This document shows, in pieces, positions 1 through 10,754 of a stretch of 64,000 nt of DNA. How positions within the stretch are numbered: position 1 is the stretch's first letter; each line of letters starts with the position of its first letter. The notes under the pieces were generated by a model that was given only the letters and a program-made list of their open reading frames with translations, did not search any database and was not told where the DNA came from. Origin of the DNA: Forficula auricularia. Taxonomy: Eukaryota; Arthropoda; Insecta; Dermaptera; Forficulidae. The translations under genes and the position numbers were made by a program. The stretch covers positions 256,254 through 320,253 of the forward strand of contig JALMQS010000722.1 of the NCBI GenBank assembly GCA_024734495.1, given 5' to 3'.

Positions 1-377
1 TTCTTTGTAAGCGCGGATCTCTCAAATGCCTGGACCGATTTGGCTAATTTTTTTTTTAAAATGTTCGTAATAGTCCAATTCAGGTTAATACGTAAAAAAA
101 AATTGGAAAAGTTGCCCGGAAAATTGGAAAATTCACGAAATACTAAAACAAAATGGGTTTAGCCAACCTAGCTTGCCAAACAATAAAATAACTAAACTAG
201 CAAACTAACTTTGTGTTGGCAGCCCTATCTGTCACATTTTTGAGATGTCATTTATTCTTAATAGCATAGAGAAAAGAGATCTAACCACATTATCGTTGAA
301 GAGGAATTTAATAATGCAACACAGATTTAAAAAAACTATCTATTTTTTAAAGTACATTTAAAAACAAAAATTAAAAA
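1..377. other. AT-rich sequence, nothing recognised
   Basis: No open frame of coding character and no element boundary is visible. The stretch is AT-rich and probably the interior of an old repeat cut by the window edge. Confidence 0.5.
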
Positions 378-640
378 AATAAACTCCAACGGATCGTTGT
401 TAAACTTTATCCAATGTACTATCTTATTCTAAAATAAAGTACTTTAAAATATAATTTTACAAAAAAACTATATATGACCTTTTTTGTGGTCCTCAAGGTA
501 CTTAATTACAATGAATTTTAAATCCCACAAATATTAATTTGACAATTTAATTGACGAACTCAAAAATTGTTATTTAATTAAATAAACTGCAACGGATCGT
601 TGCTAAACTTTATCCAAATTCATTTGAAATATTAATATGT
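378..640 (+). repeat. Two copies of a SINE-like tail
   Basis: The sequence AACGGATCGTTG followed by TAAACTTTATCC occurs at about 380-412 and again at 585-615, each preceded by AAATAAAC. A third copy closes the window (63945-64000), where it directly follows a tRNA-like head with a B box, so these two are probably 5'-truncated copies of that SINE. Between them (about 430-540) lies a stretch also seen at 1835-1990. Confidence 0.55.
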
Positions 641-693
641 TTATTCCTTCATTATTAATCAGATATCACTTGCTATTTGCAGTTCATGTTAAC

Positions 694-967
694 CATGCGC
701 AAATCCAGGGGGAGCGATGGGGGCGACCGCCCCCCCCCAAAGCATTGGAGATCAACAATTTTTATATGTTTATTTAATCTTTTTTTGTTATATAACATTA
801 AATTTTAAAATTGAAGAAAATAAAGTTCTATGTGGGGGGGGGGCGTCTCTGGCCGCCCCCCCACCCCCGCTTGGACAATTCGACTGCGACACACTTCCGA
901 GATCAAAAGTAGATCTTATATACCGGCGACCGCCCCCCCCCAAATCAGAGGTCTGGATCCGCGCCTG
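694..967. mobile_element. hAT-type MITE with 8-bp target duplication
   Basis: A 274-bp insertion with imperfect inverted ends (GCGCAAATCCAGG on the left, CTGGATCCGCGC on the right) and internal runs of G or C. It is flanked by ATGTTAAC (686-693) and ATGTTGAC (968-975), an 8-bp duplication with one mismatch, as expected of hAT-superfamily transposases. A related sequence without the insertion lies at 1476-1512, supporting both boundaries. No transposase is encoded. The open frame crossing the C-runs is not a gene. Confidence 0.75.
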
Positions 968-984
968 ATGTTGACTTTATTTCA

Positions 985-1220
985 AAAATAATGATCGATT
1001 CTCATTTAACAGTCGAGGAATAACCATTCTACATTCGATTTTTGACGTTTCGGTTTTTATTGGTAGCCATTGGTGAAGACATGGAGGAATCGACTTAAAA
1101 TCAAAAATAACGATCGATTCTTATCTAATACTAGAGGAATAACCTTATTGCATTCCATTTTTGATGTTTTGACTATTAATGGCAAGCTCTACTGAAAACG
1201 TGGAAAAATCGACTTAAAAT
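985..1220. repeat. Two tandem ~118-bp units
   Basis: Each unit starts near AAAATAA(C/T)GATCGATTCT and ends near AATCGACTTAAAATCA; the units are about 985-1102 and 1103-1220. A degenerate inverted copy lies at 1505-1650. In the inverted copy a GGTT...AACC hairpin followed by GAAT (about 1540-1560) resembles a decayed version of the hammerhead-like motif described elsewhere in this window. Confidence 0.55.
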
Positions 1221-1639
1221 CAATAAGACTAAATTCTTTTATGATAAACAACTCAAGCTTGAGAATAAGAGAATTTTTTATAAATAGAGATTTTTAATAC
1301 ATTTTAAATATTTGTTTCATCTTATTTGTTATGAGTGTATATTGCAGTTAAATAGAATCACAAATTATGTCTATTTAAGACTTTATAATAAAACAATTAT
1401 ATTTATTCTCTGTTACTAATAAAACATAATTGATTTCAGTTCGACTGAACAGACCCCATGATGAATTTATTATTAATCAGATATCACTGGCTATTTGCAG
1501 TCCATGTTGACTTAAAATCAAAAATAGCCTTCTTCAGGAATGGTTACCAATAATAACCGAATCGTCAAAAATCCATTGTACAATGGCTATTCCTCAACTA
1601 GTAGATGAGAATCAATCGCTATTTTTGATATGAAGTCTA

Positions 1640-2561
1640 TTCCTTTATATCTTCAGCAACGGATGAGAAAACAACGCAGTTGCTATGGTTACTTATAAAA
1701 CTTCCTCACACATTTTTAGCATTTCACAGAGAGAAGCCTATTCATTCTTACTTAGGCAAGTTTAAATGAGCTATATTAAACCGATCAAATGAATAAATTT
1801 TAAAGAATTTTAAAAAAGTATTCTCTTAATCTAGAGTAAAGTACTTTAAAATATAATTTTACTAAAATCTTTATATAAGCTTTTTGTAGTCCCAAGATAC
1901 TTAATTAGAATATTAAATTTCATCAAAATTGGTTCAGTCATTTTCAAGACACATTTTCAAAAAACTAAAGAAGTACTGAAATAAAGTACTAATGTTTGTA
2001 GGCTGATATGTACCAAAAACTAAATGGTTAGTAGATAAAAATAAAATTAATGAAGATTAAATAAATCAGATTCAATGAATGTAATGTCAGACACATTATC
2101 CATTCATTTTGTTTAAGTAATGGTAGGTTTTCAATGACAATTCAATCGGTTCAACAGTGTGGAAAAAATCGTGGACGAAAAAAACGATAACATCCATCCA
2201 GCCATCCATCTGCATGCACACAATGAAAAAATCGCACTTTTTGCCCTCTGGATGAAGCCCCATGTAATTTTTGGCAAAATCGTCAGGTGATAAGATTCAA
2301 CCTAATTGAATACTATAATTTGTGACTTTAATTGAAACCATGAGTTCATTACCTGATGACCCTTTGAAGTCGCGTTTGCCGCGAGACCGATTACAATACT
2401 TCTCATTGGATAAAGTAAAAAATATTCAAGGAGCAAAAATGAAGAGAAAAGAGCAAATTTCTCATTTTTTTATAAGCAGCTCCGGATTGTTTTTTTTTTA
2501 TTTTTATTTTTTACTTTAACGCATTTCTAATCCCCGCGTTTACCTGTTTAATTTTAAATAA
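1640..2561. other. Old repeat fragments, no gene
   Basis: About 1835-1990 repeats the 430-540 sequence and contains a stretch of the kind common in RTE-type LINE 3' regions (CATCAAAATTGGTTCAGTCA). The rest is AT-rich; no gene is seen. Confidence 0.4.
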
Positions 2562-2882
2562 TTAATTTAATAATATTTTTGGAAATGATTAGTAGGCCTT
2601 GGGGAACTTTTGAAGATATGATTCAATATGAACAACACTAATTGTGAATTAGTATTTTATTATGTCAGTGGTATTTTTAAGGTGGCTAATTTGTTTCGAA
2701 AAACGGCATCATAAGCACCTATTTGTTTTTCGGCGAAACAAATTTTGTACTAATTGTGCATCTAAAAATACCACTGATATAATAAAATACTAATTCACAA
2801 TTAGTGTTGTTCATATTCACATTCACAACTTCAAACGTTTTCCAAGTCCTCCTAATCATTTCCAAAAATATTATTAAATAAT
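2562..2882. repeat. Fold-back element, ~145-bp arms
   Basis: The outer arms begin TAATAATATTTTTGGAAATG and end with its complement. Inner arms (from about 2629 and to about 2818) pair over GAACAACACTAATTGTGAAT. The loop near 2690-2750 carries two opposed copies of TTTGTTTCG-like sequence. No hammerhead-like motif or coding sequence is visible. Confidence 0.7.
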
Positions 2883-3149
2883 AAATAAGGGAACAACATC
2901 AACATCCAGCAACCTGTATTGCGAATTATATATTAAAATAATTAAAATAGATACAAAAAAAATATTTTTAAAAAATACACTTATCAATCACAAAACCGTA
3001 CTAAAAAGCAGAAAATAAATTATAGGATTTCTGAGGTATATGATAATTTTTTTTATCCCTGACTATCCATTATCTATTGACATGTAAGAAAGTACAAAGA
3101 TTTAAAAGACAAGTCCTGACAAGTTTTAGTTCAGAGTAGAAATGATCAA

Positions 3150-3554
3150 TTAATTGTGATTGTTCTAGAAAACCCCAATTCCTTGTCTCCTTGCGTACTA
3201 GAATGATAACTATAGACTTAGTGTCATAGCATATAAATTACTGAAATAATAAATATTTTAGAAAATGAAAATATGAGAAGAAGAAGAATTTTCAAATATT
3301 CGAAACTTCATTATTTTTTATTTTATCTTTTATAGTTGAGCTAATAATTTAATACAACTATAGTGAATTTTATTCTTGAAAAAAGCTTAACGTATTGTAC
3401 AAATGTACATTCATATTTCAGAAAAGGGAATAAATAAATATATCTCTACATATAAATCTCAATGTTTTAGGGAAGTTTTTGATTTTATGTTGGGCCACAT
3501 TCATTGGAGTGCTGGGCGACATGAGGCCTTCGGGCCACGTGTTGGACAGGCTTG
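3150..3554 (+). mobile_element. 3' part of a hAT-type element
   Basis: The sequence resembles 31470-32082, the 3' half of the complete hAT element further right. It ends with the typical TTGGGCCACATT...GTTGGACAGG terminus (3510-3554). The left end was not found, so this copy is truncated or rearranged. Confidence 0.5.
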
Positions 3555-3564
3555 CACTAGAGCT

Positions 3565-3770
3565 AGAAAATGCTGCTAAATAAATAGAGGATGCATTTGA
3601 CACATTAAAATACGTCTTAAATAAAAAAACTGATGTTGGAGATGAATATGACGTATTCGGTAAACTAATTGCCAAGAGATTGAAAAGAATTCAAGTAGAT
3701 GAGAGAGATAGGACATGATGTTTGAAATTGAGAGAATCTTTCATAGCAGAAGTATTCAACTTCTCATTAC
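3565..3770 (+). pseudogene. MADF/BESS-type protein remnant
   Basis: One frame reads IEDAFDTLKYVLNKKTDVGD, followed by EYDVFGKLIAKRLKRI and then LKLRESFIAEVFNF, interrupted by a TAA near 3580 and a TGA near 3717. The acidic run followed by (Y/F)DxFGKxIAxxL resembles the C-terminal BESS-like region of insect MADF-domain DNA-binding proteins; such proteins are encoded by host genes and by PIF/Harbinger-type transposons. No upstream MADF domain is visible and a hAT end abuts on the left. It is probably a dead fragment. The assignment is from memory of the family pattern. Confidence 0.4.
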
Positions 3771-4284
3771 TGAAGTCATTCCTGTTCTTTATCACTCGGT
3801 TCCCTAGTCCAACTACAATTGATGTCCCCCCCCCCCCCCCTCCGAATCCGCAAATTCTTTTCGACAAAGTCTACAACCCACTCGTTATGAAACTCCGCAT
3901 TTCGACGTTAACAACCTGAATTTTCAAAGCACCCAAATTCCAAAAAAATGATATAGTTCAACATTTATTTATGAATAGTTAGAATATATTATGACCATGC
4001 CGTTGATTACTTTTTTTAAAACTATCTATTTTTATATATTTCTGTCAGAGCCGTTGCGTGATATTACGGCGCCCTGTGCGAAAGGATATCCCCATATTTT
4101 TTTATTACAATAAATTTTTTTTTGTGAATAAACCTTTATTTAAAATCATTAATAAAATTACAGAAACAAATATAAATAAATAATTTTTAAAAGAACCTTG
4201 TTTGGTGGCCTTATTTTATTTTAATGAATTAGCTAAGGGGCTAGTTATGGGAAAAAGTTGAAATAAAAGCTAACTCTTATTTAA

Positions 4285-4723
4285 GGACGTTCCCTAATAA
4301 ATCGATTTTCTTGAAATCAGTTTAAAACTTTGAATACACATATTTATAAGTGTCCTTTATACATAGAAATTTTTTTCAATAGTCCTTGGGGCACTAAATT
4401 TGTAAATATTGACCATTGAAATATGCTAATTTAACACACGAACCCTATCCCGATTGATGTTAAAGCGACTGTTTCATTAAATAACAATCGTAATTTTCTT
4501 GAAATTATTTCGAAAAACAGAAAATCATTAACTGAAGATATAAAAATATGTTCCTGTTAAAATAATTGTATCATGCGGTATTCGTTTTGTATGAAAAATG
4601 TTAAAAGTTAGGTACTTTTTGATGGTTTTTTCTCTCATGGCATGGCAAGTGAGAGATGACGACTTGGCAACGTGGCAGTAGGGGAAAGAGCGAACTGCAT
4701 CTGAGCTATATTAGGGAACGTCC
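4285..4723. mobile_element. TTAA-flanked MITE, ~20-bp inverted ends
   Basis: The inverted ends are GGACGTTCCCTAATA and its complement TATTAGGGAACGTCC, flanked by TTAA at 4281-4284 and 4724-4727. TTAA target duplication is characteristic of the piggyBac superfamily. No coding sequence is present. Two other TTAA families occur in the window with different ends. Confidence 0.7.
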
Positions 4724-4760
4724 TTAATAGTTTATTTTAAGCAGACGTAATCGATATTTT

Positions 4761-4796
4761 TAACGTTTCGAACGCTATACCGTTGGTCTTCATCAG
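4761..4796 (-). ncRNA. Hammerhead-like core, solo arm
   Basis: On the minus strand CTGATGA (4790-4796) is followed by a hairpin closing AACG/CGTT and then GAAACG (4764-4769). No inverted partner arm is nearby, so this is a single arm of the fold-back class. It sits 34 bp beyond the TTAA MITE, inside the hAT-type element. Confidence 0.5.
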
Positions 4797-5380
4797 TGCA
4801 CGTCAGCTGGAAAAGATCATTGCATGTTTTAAATTTTTTATATAATAAAATTTTAAAGGGTGGAATTGAGGCTTATATAGTACTCACCCAAGTCACAAAA
4901 ATTTGAATAAACATTAATTGAATAATATTTCAAATAAATACTTAGATGTTCATATATAGTATAAACTTGTGGATTTAACCTTCGATATCGCCGGTTTAGT
5001 GTCACCTGATTTAGATATCGATATTCAAGATTTATTTGATGATGAAAATTTATTTTTCTCTGCAAATGGAAAAAGTTTAAAAACTGAAGAATATTTTTAT
5101 AAATTGAAATCGAAAACTGCCCAGGAAAGGTAAGGGATTTTAAATATTATAAAAGAAATTTAAATTTTTCGAAATACAATTCTCGGCTTTTCCTGGCTTA
5201 TTTTTGTAAAATGAAATCTCATATTTTATATTGTTGGTCGGTCTGATTGTTGTAAATTTTACAGCATACTATTTTTTTCCAATTTGTCAAAAATACACTA
5301 TATATATTTAATGAAATTAATAACATTCTTTTAAATTTTATTTATTTTCTTAGAAAAGGCGGACTGGTTTCAAATTCCGA

Positions 5381-5411
5381 CGTTTCGGAGACTTTTTCTC
5401 TCCTTCTTCAG
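5381..5411 (-). ncRNA. Hammerhead-like core, left arm
   Basis: Minus strand: CTGAAGA (5405-5411), hairpin arms GGAGA and TCTCC around an A-rich loop, then GAAACG (5381-5386). It is the mirror copy of the core at 5925. Confidence 0.6.
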
Positions 5412-5648
5412 GGTATTGAATAGTTATTGATGGGTGAGTATAACTCGGTTCCCATTTGTCTCTTCTTTCAGTGATATTATACAAATTTTTCAACATTATA
5501 TCATAAGTGTACTTAGTTATCTAATCTATCTAAGATAATTAAGTACACTTATGTTATAATGTTGAAAATTTTTGTAATATTGTTGCTATCACTGAAAGGA
5601 GAGACAAATGGGAACCGAGTTATACTCACCCATCAATAACTATTCAAT

Positions 5649-5920
5649 TTTGTTTTTATGTAGGATTAATTTGTACTTTTGTTATTATTATTATTATTAT
5701 TGTTTATATGTACACGTGTTCATTTGTTTATTGTCATGTATGGTGTGTTATACATTTATATGTTTATTATAAATTGTTATATTTTAGAATGTATTTATTA
5801 TCTTTATCTTTTTGTATCTCGTGAATTGAATGTATTATTTAAAAACAAATTACATATATTTGTTTAATTGTATGATGAATAGCTAAAATAGCTAATAAAG
5901 AATTATTATATTATATTATA
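5649..5920 (+). mobile_element. Insertion with LINE/SINE-like 3' end
   Basis: Comparison with the left arm shows that this ~270-bp block interrupts the right arm between ATTCAAT and ACCCTGAAG. It has a TTATTA microsatellite near its start (5688-5702) and ends with AATAGCTAATAAAG plus ATTATA repeats, a typical non-LTR 3' tail. No clear target duplication is seen. Confidence 0.55.
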
Positions 5921-5924
5921 TACC

Positions 5925-5956
5925 CTGAAGAAGGAGAGAAAAAGTCTCCGAAACGT
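5925..5956 (+). ncRNA. Hammerhead-like core, right arm
   Basis: CTGAAGA (5925-5931) is followed by a hairpin with perfect GGAGA/TCTCC pairing, then GAAACG starting at 5950. This matches box CUGANGA, stem II and box GAAA of the hammerhead core. A compact stem I or stem III was not identified. Confidence 0.6.
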
Positions 5957-6239
5957 CGGAATTTGAATAAAATTGAAATAATTTATAGACTGCCTTTCAT
6001 TAGAAATTAAAAAAATTAAAATTAATATAGGTACTAAAGATAATCAATTGACCAAAATAAAAGTGATTATTATTGATTGTCGCCTATGAGCCCGACTTTT
6101 TTTGATTTTATCGTGTGGCATCTTTATCGTTCGACGCCTGGTGCCGAGGCGCTACGGCTCTGATTTCTGTTAATAAAGTAATAATTTATAATATCAATTC
6201 AAGACAAAGTAATAAGAACAAAAAACTACGAAAGAAATA

Positions 6240-6963
6240 TTTTAAAGTTAAACACCCCTGATAAATGTAGAAGATCGTGTAAGCCTAGAGAAACTAATGA
6301 ACACATAATCGTGGGATGCTCTGTGATGGCCGACAATGACTATCTAAACAGACATAACAGTGTGGCTAAAGCAATTCACTCGAAACTTGCCAACAAATAC
6401 ACTTCTGGATATTGTGCCACCTTATTATAAATATTCTCCTGCGCCTGTTCTTGAGTCGAGTGAGGACTTCCTATACTGGGATCGGCCTATACTCACAGAT
6501 AGGACTGTGGAACATAATAGACCTGACATCGCGACCTGAGATCTCGAAGAGCTTGGATCGACGATATTGGAGTCCCCTTGTCCCACAATCTTAAAAAAGT
6601 AGAAACAGAGAAAATCCGGAAATATCAAAATCTTGCTATCGAGGTTAAACGACTCTGGAAACTTGAAAGCGTGACCATCCTGCCTTTGATAATCTCAGCT
6701 AAAGGAATCTTAACCAGAAAGTTAAAAGAAAATGTAACAGCTTTAGTACTCTCTTGCAATATAATCTGCACAATGCAAAATGCAACTATTTTACAAACCT
6801 GCCATCCCGTGAGAAAGTTCCTATCGTTATAGACTCCAGTGTGGGACAGGGTGAATTCTCTCTCCATGTCGACCGCGCCTAATCCCAGCCCATCCAAGCG
6901 ATAGGTGAAAGTTTTCCAGCAGTAATGCTGAGAAAGTGCAACAAATCTATATATAATAATAAT
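6240..6963 (+). pseudogene. Non-LTR retrotransposon ORF2 C-terminal fragment
   Basis: Frames broken by stops and shifts give NEHIIVGCSVMADNDYLNRH, then VPPYYKYSPAPVLE, YWDRPILTDRTVEHNRPDI, and finally EKIRKYQNLAIEVKRLWKLE with LQTCHPVRKFLS at the end. This order (zinc-knuckle-like HIIxGC segment, YYKYxP, HNRPDI, EVKRLWKL) is the post-reverse-transcriptase region of an insect non-LTR element. A 3' untranslated stretch follows and ends in an ATAATAATA tail (6948-6963). It is 5'-truncated and dead; the clade is not assigned. Confidence 0.7.
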
Positions 6964-7066
6964 ACAAAATTGTTACAAATATCTGACGACCAGACTGAAA
7001 TTCCCCATTCATTAAGTATTTAGTTTGTTTCTAGTTCACAGAAAAGCAAGCTTATCATCCTTCACT

Positions 7067-7850
7067 CAGTGGCGTAACTGTACCGTTGAGGCTCGTGGCA
7101 AATTCATTGGATGAGGCCCCTCCCTCAATGTAAAGAAACTAAACCGACGTTGTAGTTTCTTTGTAATAAATCACCACGTAAAGTACATACAAACGCTATT
7201 ATACTTAGTGGTTTTGTTGCCCTTGATATAAAAATAATTTCGAGTAATTTTATGCCAACAATTTATGAAACTATGAATGATTTTGGAATATTGGCTCTAG
7301 TTTTTTTTAATCTTCATTTTTATGTTACACTATAAAAAGCAGTAAATATGAAAAAGAAAAAGCATGTAGAGTATATTCTATAATATCAATTTTTTATTGA
7401 AAAATATTACTAATTGTTTTGTTTTAGTGTTTAATTAATTTATGTTGATGTAAAAAGAGAGAAAAATTAGCAAAAACAATGTTATAATTTAGAGAAAAGC
7501 CTTATATAAGCTTATTTTAAATATTGGTACACCAGAATCTTAAAAACCAAAGCCAATTCAGTACTTTCATGAATATATTCGTAAAGTGTGTACTTGAAAT
7601 TATAGAAATCCGCAGAGATATCCAGGGCAACAACATTTTTTTTCGTTGAGTTGTGTAATTATTGTGTGCATTTTTCGTTGATTTTCTAGTAACTTTTAAT
7701 TTGTATCTGTACTTTAGTAGGCAACTTTAATTAATTGAATACAAAACTAATCAATTTTACTAAATTATTGTAATAATAAATTTTAAGATCCTGAGATCGC
7801 GGCCTCCTTTGGCATTTTACCTGTCCTGCCATCCTATTGTTACGCCACTG
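7067..7850. mobile_element. hAT-type non-autonomous element, 784 bp
   Basis: The ends CAGTGGCGTAAC and GTTACGCCACTG are perfect inverted repeats, flanked by a perfect 8-bp duplication CCTTCACT (7059-7066 and 7851-7858). The interior is AT-rich with no transposase. Both the end sequence and the duplication length fit hAT. Confidence 0.85.
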
Positions 7851-7859
7851 CCTTCACTG

Positions 7860-8326
7860 ATCATTTGCAGATTTTTCCGCGGATGATATTTATCTACTGT
7901 ATGTTTTTCTGGAGTATTCATAAAGTTTTTCCATTCAAAATTAACCTACTTCCATAAACTTTCGCTCTTTTGTGATCGTAGATATGTTTAAAGAGTTTCT
8001 TTCAGGAGAAGCCAAAACCTCTGAAATCACGTCTCCATCCATTTGATTTAGTACTCGAATGCGTGCGCTATAATCTCCTATCAGCATTATATATTCCATA
8101 TTTAACCAATCTCTAAATTAATCAAAGCATTCTTTTCAAAAATTTAATTCGTGGAAATACATTATTTTCAACACAAATTAAAACATCGCCATTTTAATTT
8201 TTAATAGAATACATGGATAGTTTTTTTCTAAATTAATAAAAAAGTGAAAACTTTTCAAAAACATAGAACACTCTTCAGCTAGAGCTGTCTTAATAATAAA
8301 TTTAAATATAATATTATACGGTCTTT
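7860..8326. other. AT-rich spacer
   Basis: No gene or element boundary is seen between the hAT element and the next fold-back. Confidence 0.4.
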
Positions 8327-8387
8327 GATGAGGCAGTCCATGGTTAAAAATAGAGAAAATTATATCTATATTTTTATTCAAAGTCAA

Positions 8388-8418
8388 CATTTCGGAGGTT
8401 TCTTCCCTCTTTCTTCAG
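8388..8418 (-). ncRNA. Hammerhead-like core, left arm
   Basis: Minus strand: CTGAAGA (8412-8418), imperfect stem GAGGG/CCTCC-type, then GAAATG in place of GAAACG (8388-8393). Confidence 0.5.
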
Positions 8419-8468
8419 GGTTTTGGAAGGTCAGTGATGGAAAGTTCATTCACTGTCCTTTCAAAACC

Positions 8469-8501
8469 CTGAAGAAGGAGGGAAGAAACCTTCGAAACGT
8501 C
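8469..8501 (+). ncRNA. Hammerhead-like core, right arm
   Basis: CTGAAGA (8469-8475), stem GGAGG/CCTTC with one G-U pair, then GAAACGTC from 8494. Confidence 0.55.
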
Positions 8502-8812
8502 GACTTTGAATAAAAATATAGATTTAATTTCTCCTATTTTTTGAACCTTGGACTGCCTCATCAAAATCCATTCAATTCACTTAGCAGTCCGTCTCCAAAA
8601 ACTTCAATAGAATAATTTACCTATTACTATTAAAAATTTATTTTGCAATTTAATTAATATGAGATAAATTCTATTTTTTAATTAATTTTAATATATAATA
8701 AAATTTGGAATAAACTATTTAATGTGGTTTAAAATAAATATTCCAATTAACTTAATAAATTAATTGAAATACACTGATTTGATGATTTTTATTTCTTCAT
8801 TTAAATTTTAAT

Positions 8813-8940
8813 TCGATCGAATGCAACCAGGCAAGATGAGCCCATATATTAGATTTTAAGAGAAACTTGCATTACCAAAGAGAGGAGAAGAAAGTGATCA
8901 GGCAAAAGGATGGAGACGTAGTTGCATTAATAAAATCTCA
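8813..8940 (-). pseudogene. 3' fragment of the jockey/CR1-like LINE
   Basis: Clearly similar to 32175-32300: CGAATGCAA, then CTTGCATTACC(A/G)AAGAGA and GGAGACGTAG/GTAGACGTAG in the same order and spacing. It is only the last part of the reading frame and the 3' region, on the minus strand. Confidence 0.55.
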
Positions 8941-9173
8941 TTCAAATCATTTTTAAACCGGAAGTTCTAAAAAAGCCCAATCACTCTTATCGACATTCCA
9001 AATTAAAACATTTTGTCACCAGAAAAAATTCGGTTTTTGAATTATCGTGTGTATCGGGATCCAGTCTCGCAGACGACACAAAGATAGAATATAAATAATG
9101 ATTTCAAATAGTTTTTCCCACGTTTCAGACATTTTCAAACACATTGCCGAAAAATGATTTCTAGATACTAGAG

Positions 9174-9799
9174 CAGAGGTGGGGAACCTGTGGCCTTTTT
9201 GAATTTCTTATGTGACCTCGACGATTATTCTAGTTTTTTATCTTCTTGATATTTAAATAGATACAAATAAAAATATTTCATAAATTTAAAATAAAATAAC
9301 ATGTATAAACACTTTGTCATCTGTCAATAATTTAAAGTTTTTTATTTTTTTTTTTTTTTTTTGGCTTTTCGGCGTTTCTAACCATAAGCCAATTTACGAT
9401 ACTATATATTTTTAAAATTTTGTCTCTACCCCGGGTGTCAGATTTTAGCCGATTTATTTTTTGTAATTTATATACTTTGTTTAATTATTTACTTTTCATT
9501 GAATTAAATTTTTGTTTTGTTTTATTAATTTAATTTGATTAATTTTTGTGTTTATTGAAAATATGTATAAAAAAAAATATTGAATTTGAAATAAAAAAAA
9601 AATAAATTTGAAATAAAGAAAAACTGAATTTAAAATAAAAAAAAAATGAAAAATTGAATTTAAAATAAAAAAAAAAAATGAATTTGAACATCAATAACTT
9701 TACAAAAGTTACATTTATCGGTATTGAAACTTATGTGGCCTTCTTTGTTACTGTTATTTTAAATGTGGCCTCTCAGGGTAAAAAGGTTCCCTACCTCTC
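9174..9799. mobile_element. hAT-like element interrupted by a SINE
   Basis: The left end CAGAGGTGGGGAACCTGTGG and the right end GGTTCCCTACCTCT are inverted, of the common hAT 'GTGGGGAACC' type. A target duplication was not recognised. A SINE fragment is inserted at 9345-9453 and is followed by A-rich simple sequence (9560-9690). No coding sequence. Confidence 0.55.
9345..9453 (-). mobile_element. SINE-A fragment, tail half only
   Basis: Poly-T at the left (poly-A on the minus strand) is followed by the SINE-A body: GGCTTTTCGGC, CCAATTTACGATACTA, GTCTCTACCCC and CAGATTTTAGCC. The tRNA-like head is missing. Confidence 0.7.
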
Positions 9800-10372
9800 C
9801 AGTATCTCCCTGCCCTACCCTATAAAGTGAAGGAATAATTACTCAAAAATTCCTCTCATTCGTTTAATCAGTCGGAGCATTGAGCTCGCATTTTCTCAAA
9901 AAGTCTTTGTTAGTCAGGTAACTAGTCGTTTTTAAGATAGAATTCTAATTTGGGAATAATAATTTGCCTCCTTAATTTATATTTAATGAAATTCATGTTA
10001 GAAAACGATTCCCCCAAAAATATATTGAGTCGAAGATAGTGACAACACCAAAAGCAAATTTTTTCAAAAAATTCTATAAATTAAAATATGATTGATTTTC
10101 ATTTTCAATTTTACTTCAGAGCAACATGTAAATATCCAAAGAGCCATCTGCTGACCTCCCTGGTCTAGTTGTGATACTAAATGTGCATGTTAATTCACGA
10201 AAAACTAATATAAAATATCTTTTAAAATTTAATTGTATTATATATTCTATCAATAAATACTTAGTTCATTTTCGCAAGATTATAATTATTTTTTCAGAAA
10301 AAAATAAGGAATAAATAAGATAAAAACAATAAAATGAAAGTGTTTTATTAGTGTTTGTGGCTATGATGAAAT
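9800..10372. other. Unassigned AT-rich stretch
   Basis: No gene or repeat boundary is recognised. Confidence 0.4.
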
Positions 10373-10753
10373 TGCAGTGGTTTTATAGAGATAACATCCA
10401 GGATAGGGGTGCGCCGGGTTTAATAAAACTTCCAGAATAAGACATTTCGGCCTAAATTTATTGGATCATCCTCACTTATTGGAAATCATACACATATTGT
10501 ACTAGTACCTACATGTTAGATGATTCATCTCTGAGCCTTGGGTTCAAGACACAACCTACATGAGGCAAAAAATCCTTATTGTTGACAAAACCAGGTTCGC
10601 TCACATTTATAATATTGTGTATGATTTTCAATAACTGAGGATGGCCCAATAAATTTAGGTCGAAACGTCTTATTCTGGAAGTTTTATTGATCCCGGCGCA
10701 TCCCCCCCCCAAAAAAAAATTTCATGTGCTGTTATGTCCATCAAACCACTGCA
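10373..10753. mobile_element. Fold-back element with CTGAGGA-type core
   Basis: The palindrome is bounded by TGCAGTGG and CCACTGCA. Arms of about 115 bp contain CCAGAATAAGAC and its complement around a ~110-bp loop. The right arm has a complete core (10635). The left arm has the same core with GTGAGGA and a weaker stem. The open frame through the loop is a by-product of the palindrome. Confidence 0.75.
10635..10669 (+). ncRNA. Hammerhead-like core, right arm
   Basis: CTGAGGA (10635-10641; the middle position of CUGANGA is free), stem GGCC/GGTC with one G-U pair around a long loop, then GAAACGTC from 10662. The left-arm copy is at 10445-10475 on the minus strand. Confidence 0.5.
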
Positions 10754-10754
10754 A

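Larger units (their letters stand above)
5350..6001. mobile_element. Fold-back element with hammerhead-like cores in both arms
   Basis: The left arm runs from 5350 to about 5528 and the right arm from there to 6001. The palindrome centre is near 5525-5530. The right arm is interrupted at about 5649-5920 by an insertion. Ends include GGCGGACTGG and its near complement. Each arm carries the CTGAAGA-hairpin-GAAACG motif pointing outward. No protein is encoded. Confidence 0.8.
4046..6162. mobile_element. 2.1-kb hAT-type element with nested insertions
   Basis: The ends are CAGAGCCGTTGCG (left) and CGCTACGGCTCTG (right), flanked on both sides by an identical 8-bp duplication, ATTTCTGT (4038-4045 and 6163-6170). 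No transposase frame survives. Inside lie a TTAA-flanked MITE (4285-4723), a solo hammerhead-like arm (4761-4830) and a large fold-back (5350-6001), so this element predates all three unless it captured them. Confidence 0.75.
8327..8563. mobile_element. Fold-back element, cores in both arms
   Basis: The ends are GATGAGGCAGTCC and its complement. Arms of about 110 bp meet near 8445. Related to the fold-back at 60640-60994: the same GATGAGGCAGTCC sequence occurs there, and the outer flank here (8564-8604) matches 60612-60645 inverted. Both arms carry the CTGAAGA-hairpin-GAAA motif. Confidence 0.8.

Noticed and set aside
717..968. 83-codon frame with poly-proline
   Set aside because: Produced by C-runs in a hAT-type MITE.
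9174..9799. 8-bp target duplication around the 9174 hAT-like element
   Set aside because: Flanks TACTAGAG and CAGTATCT do not match.
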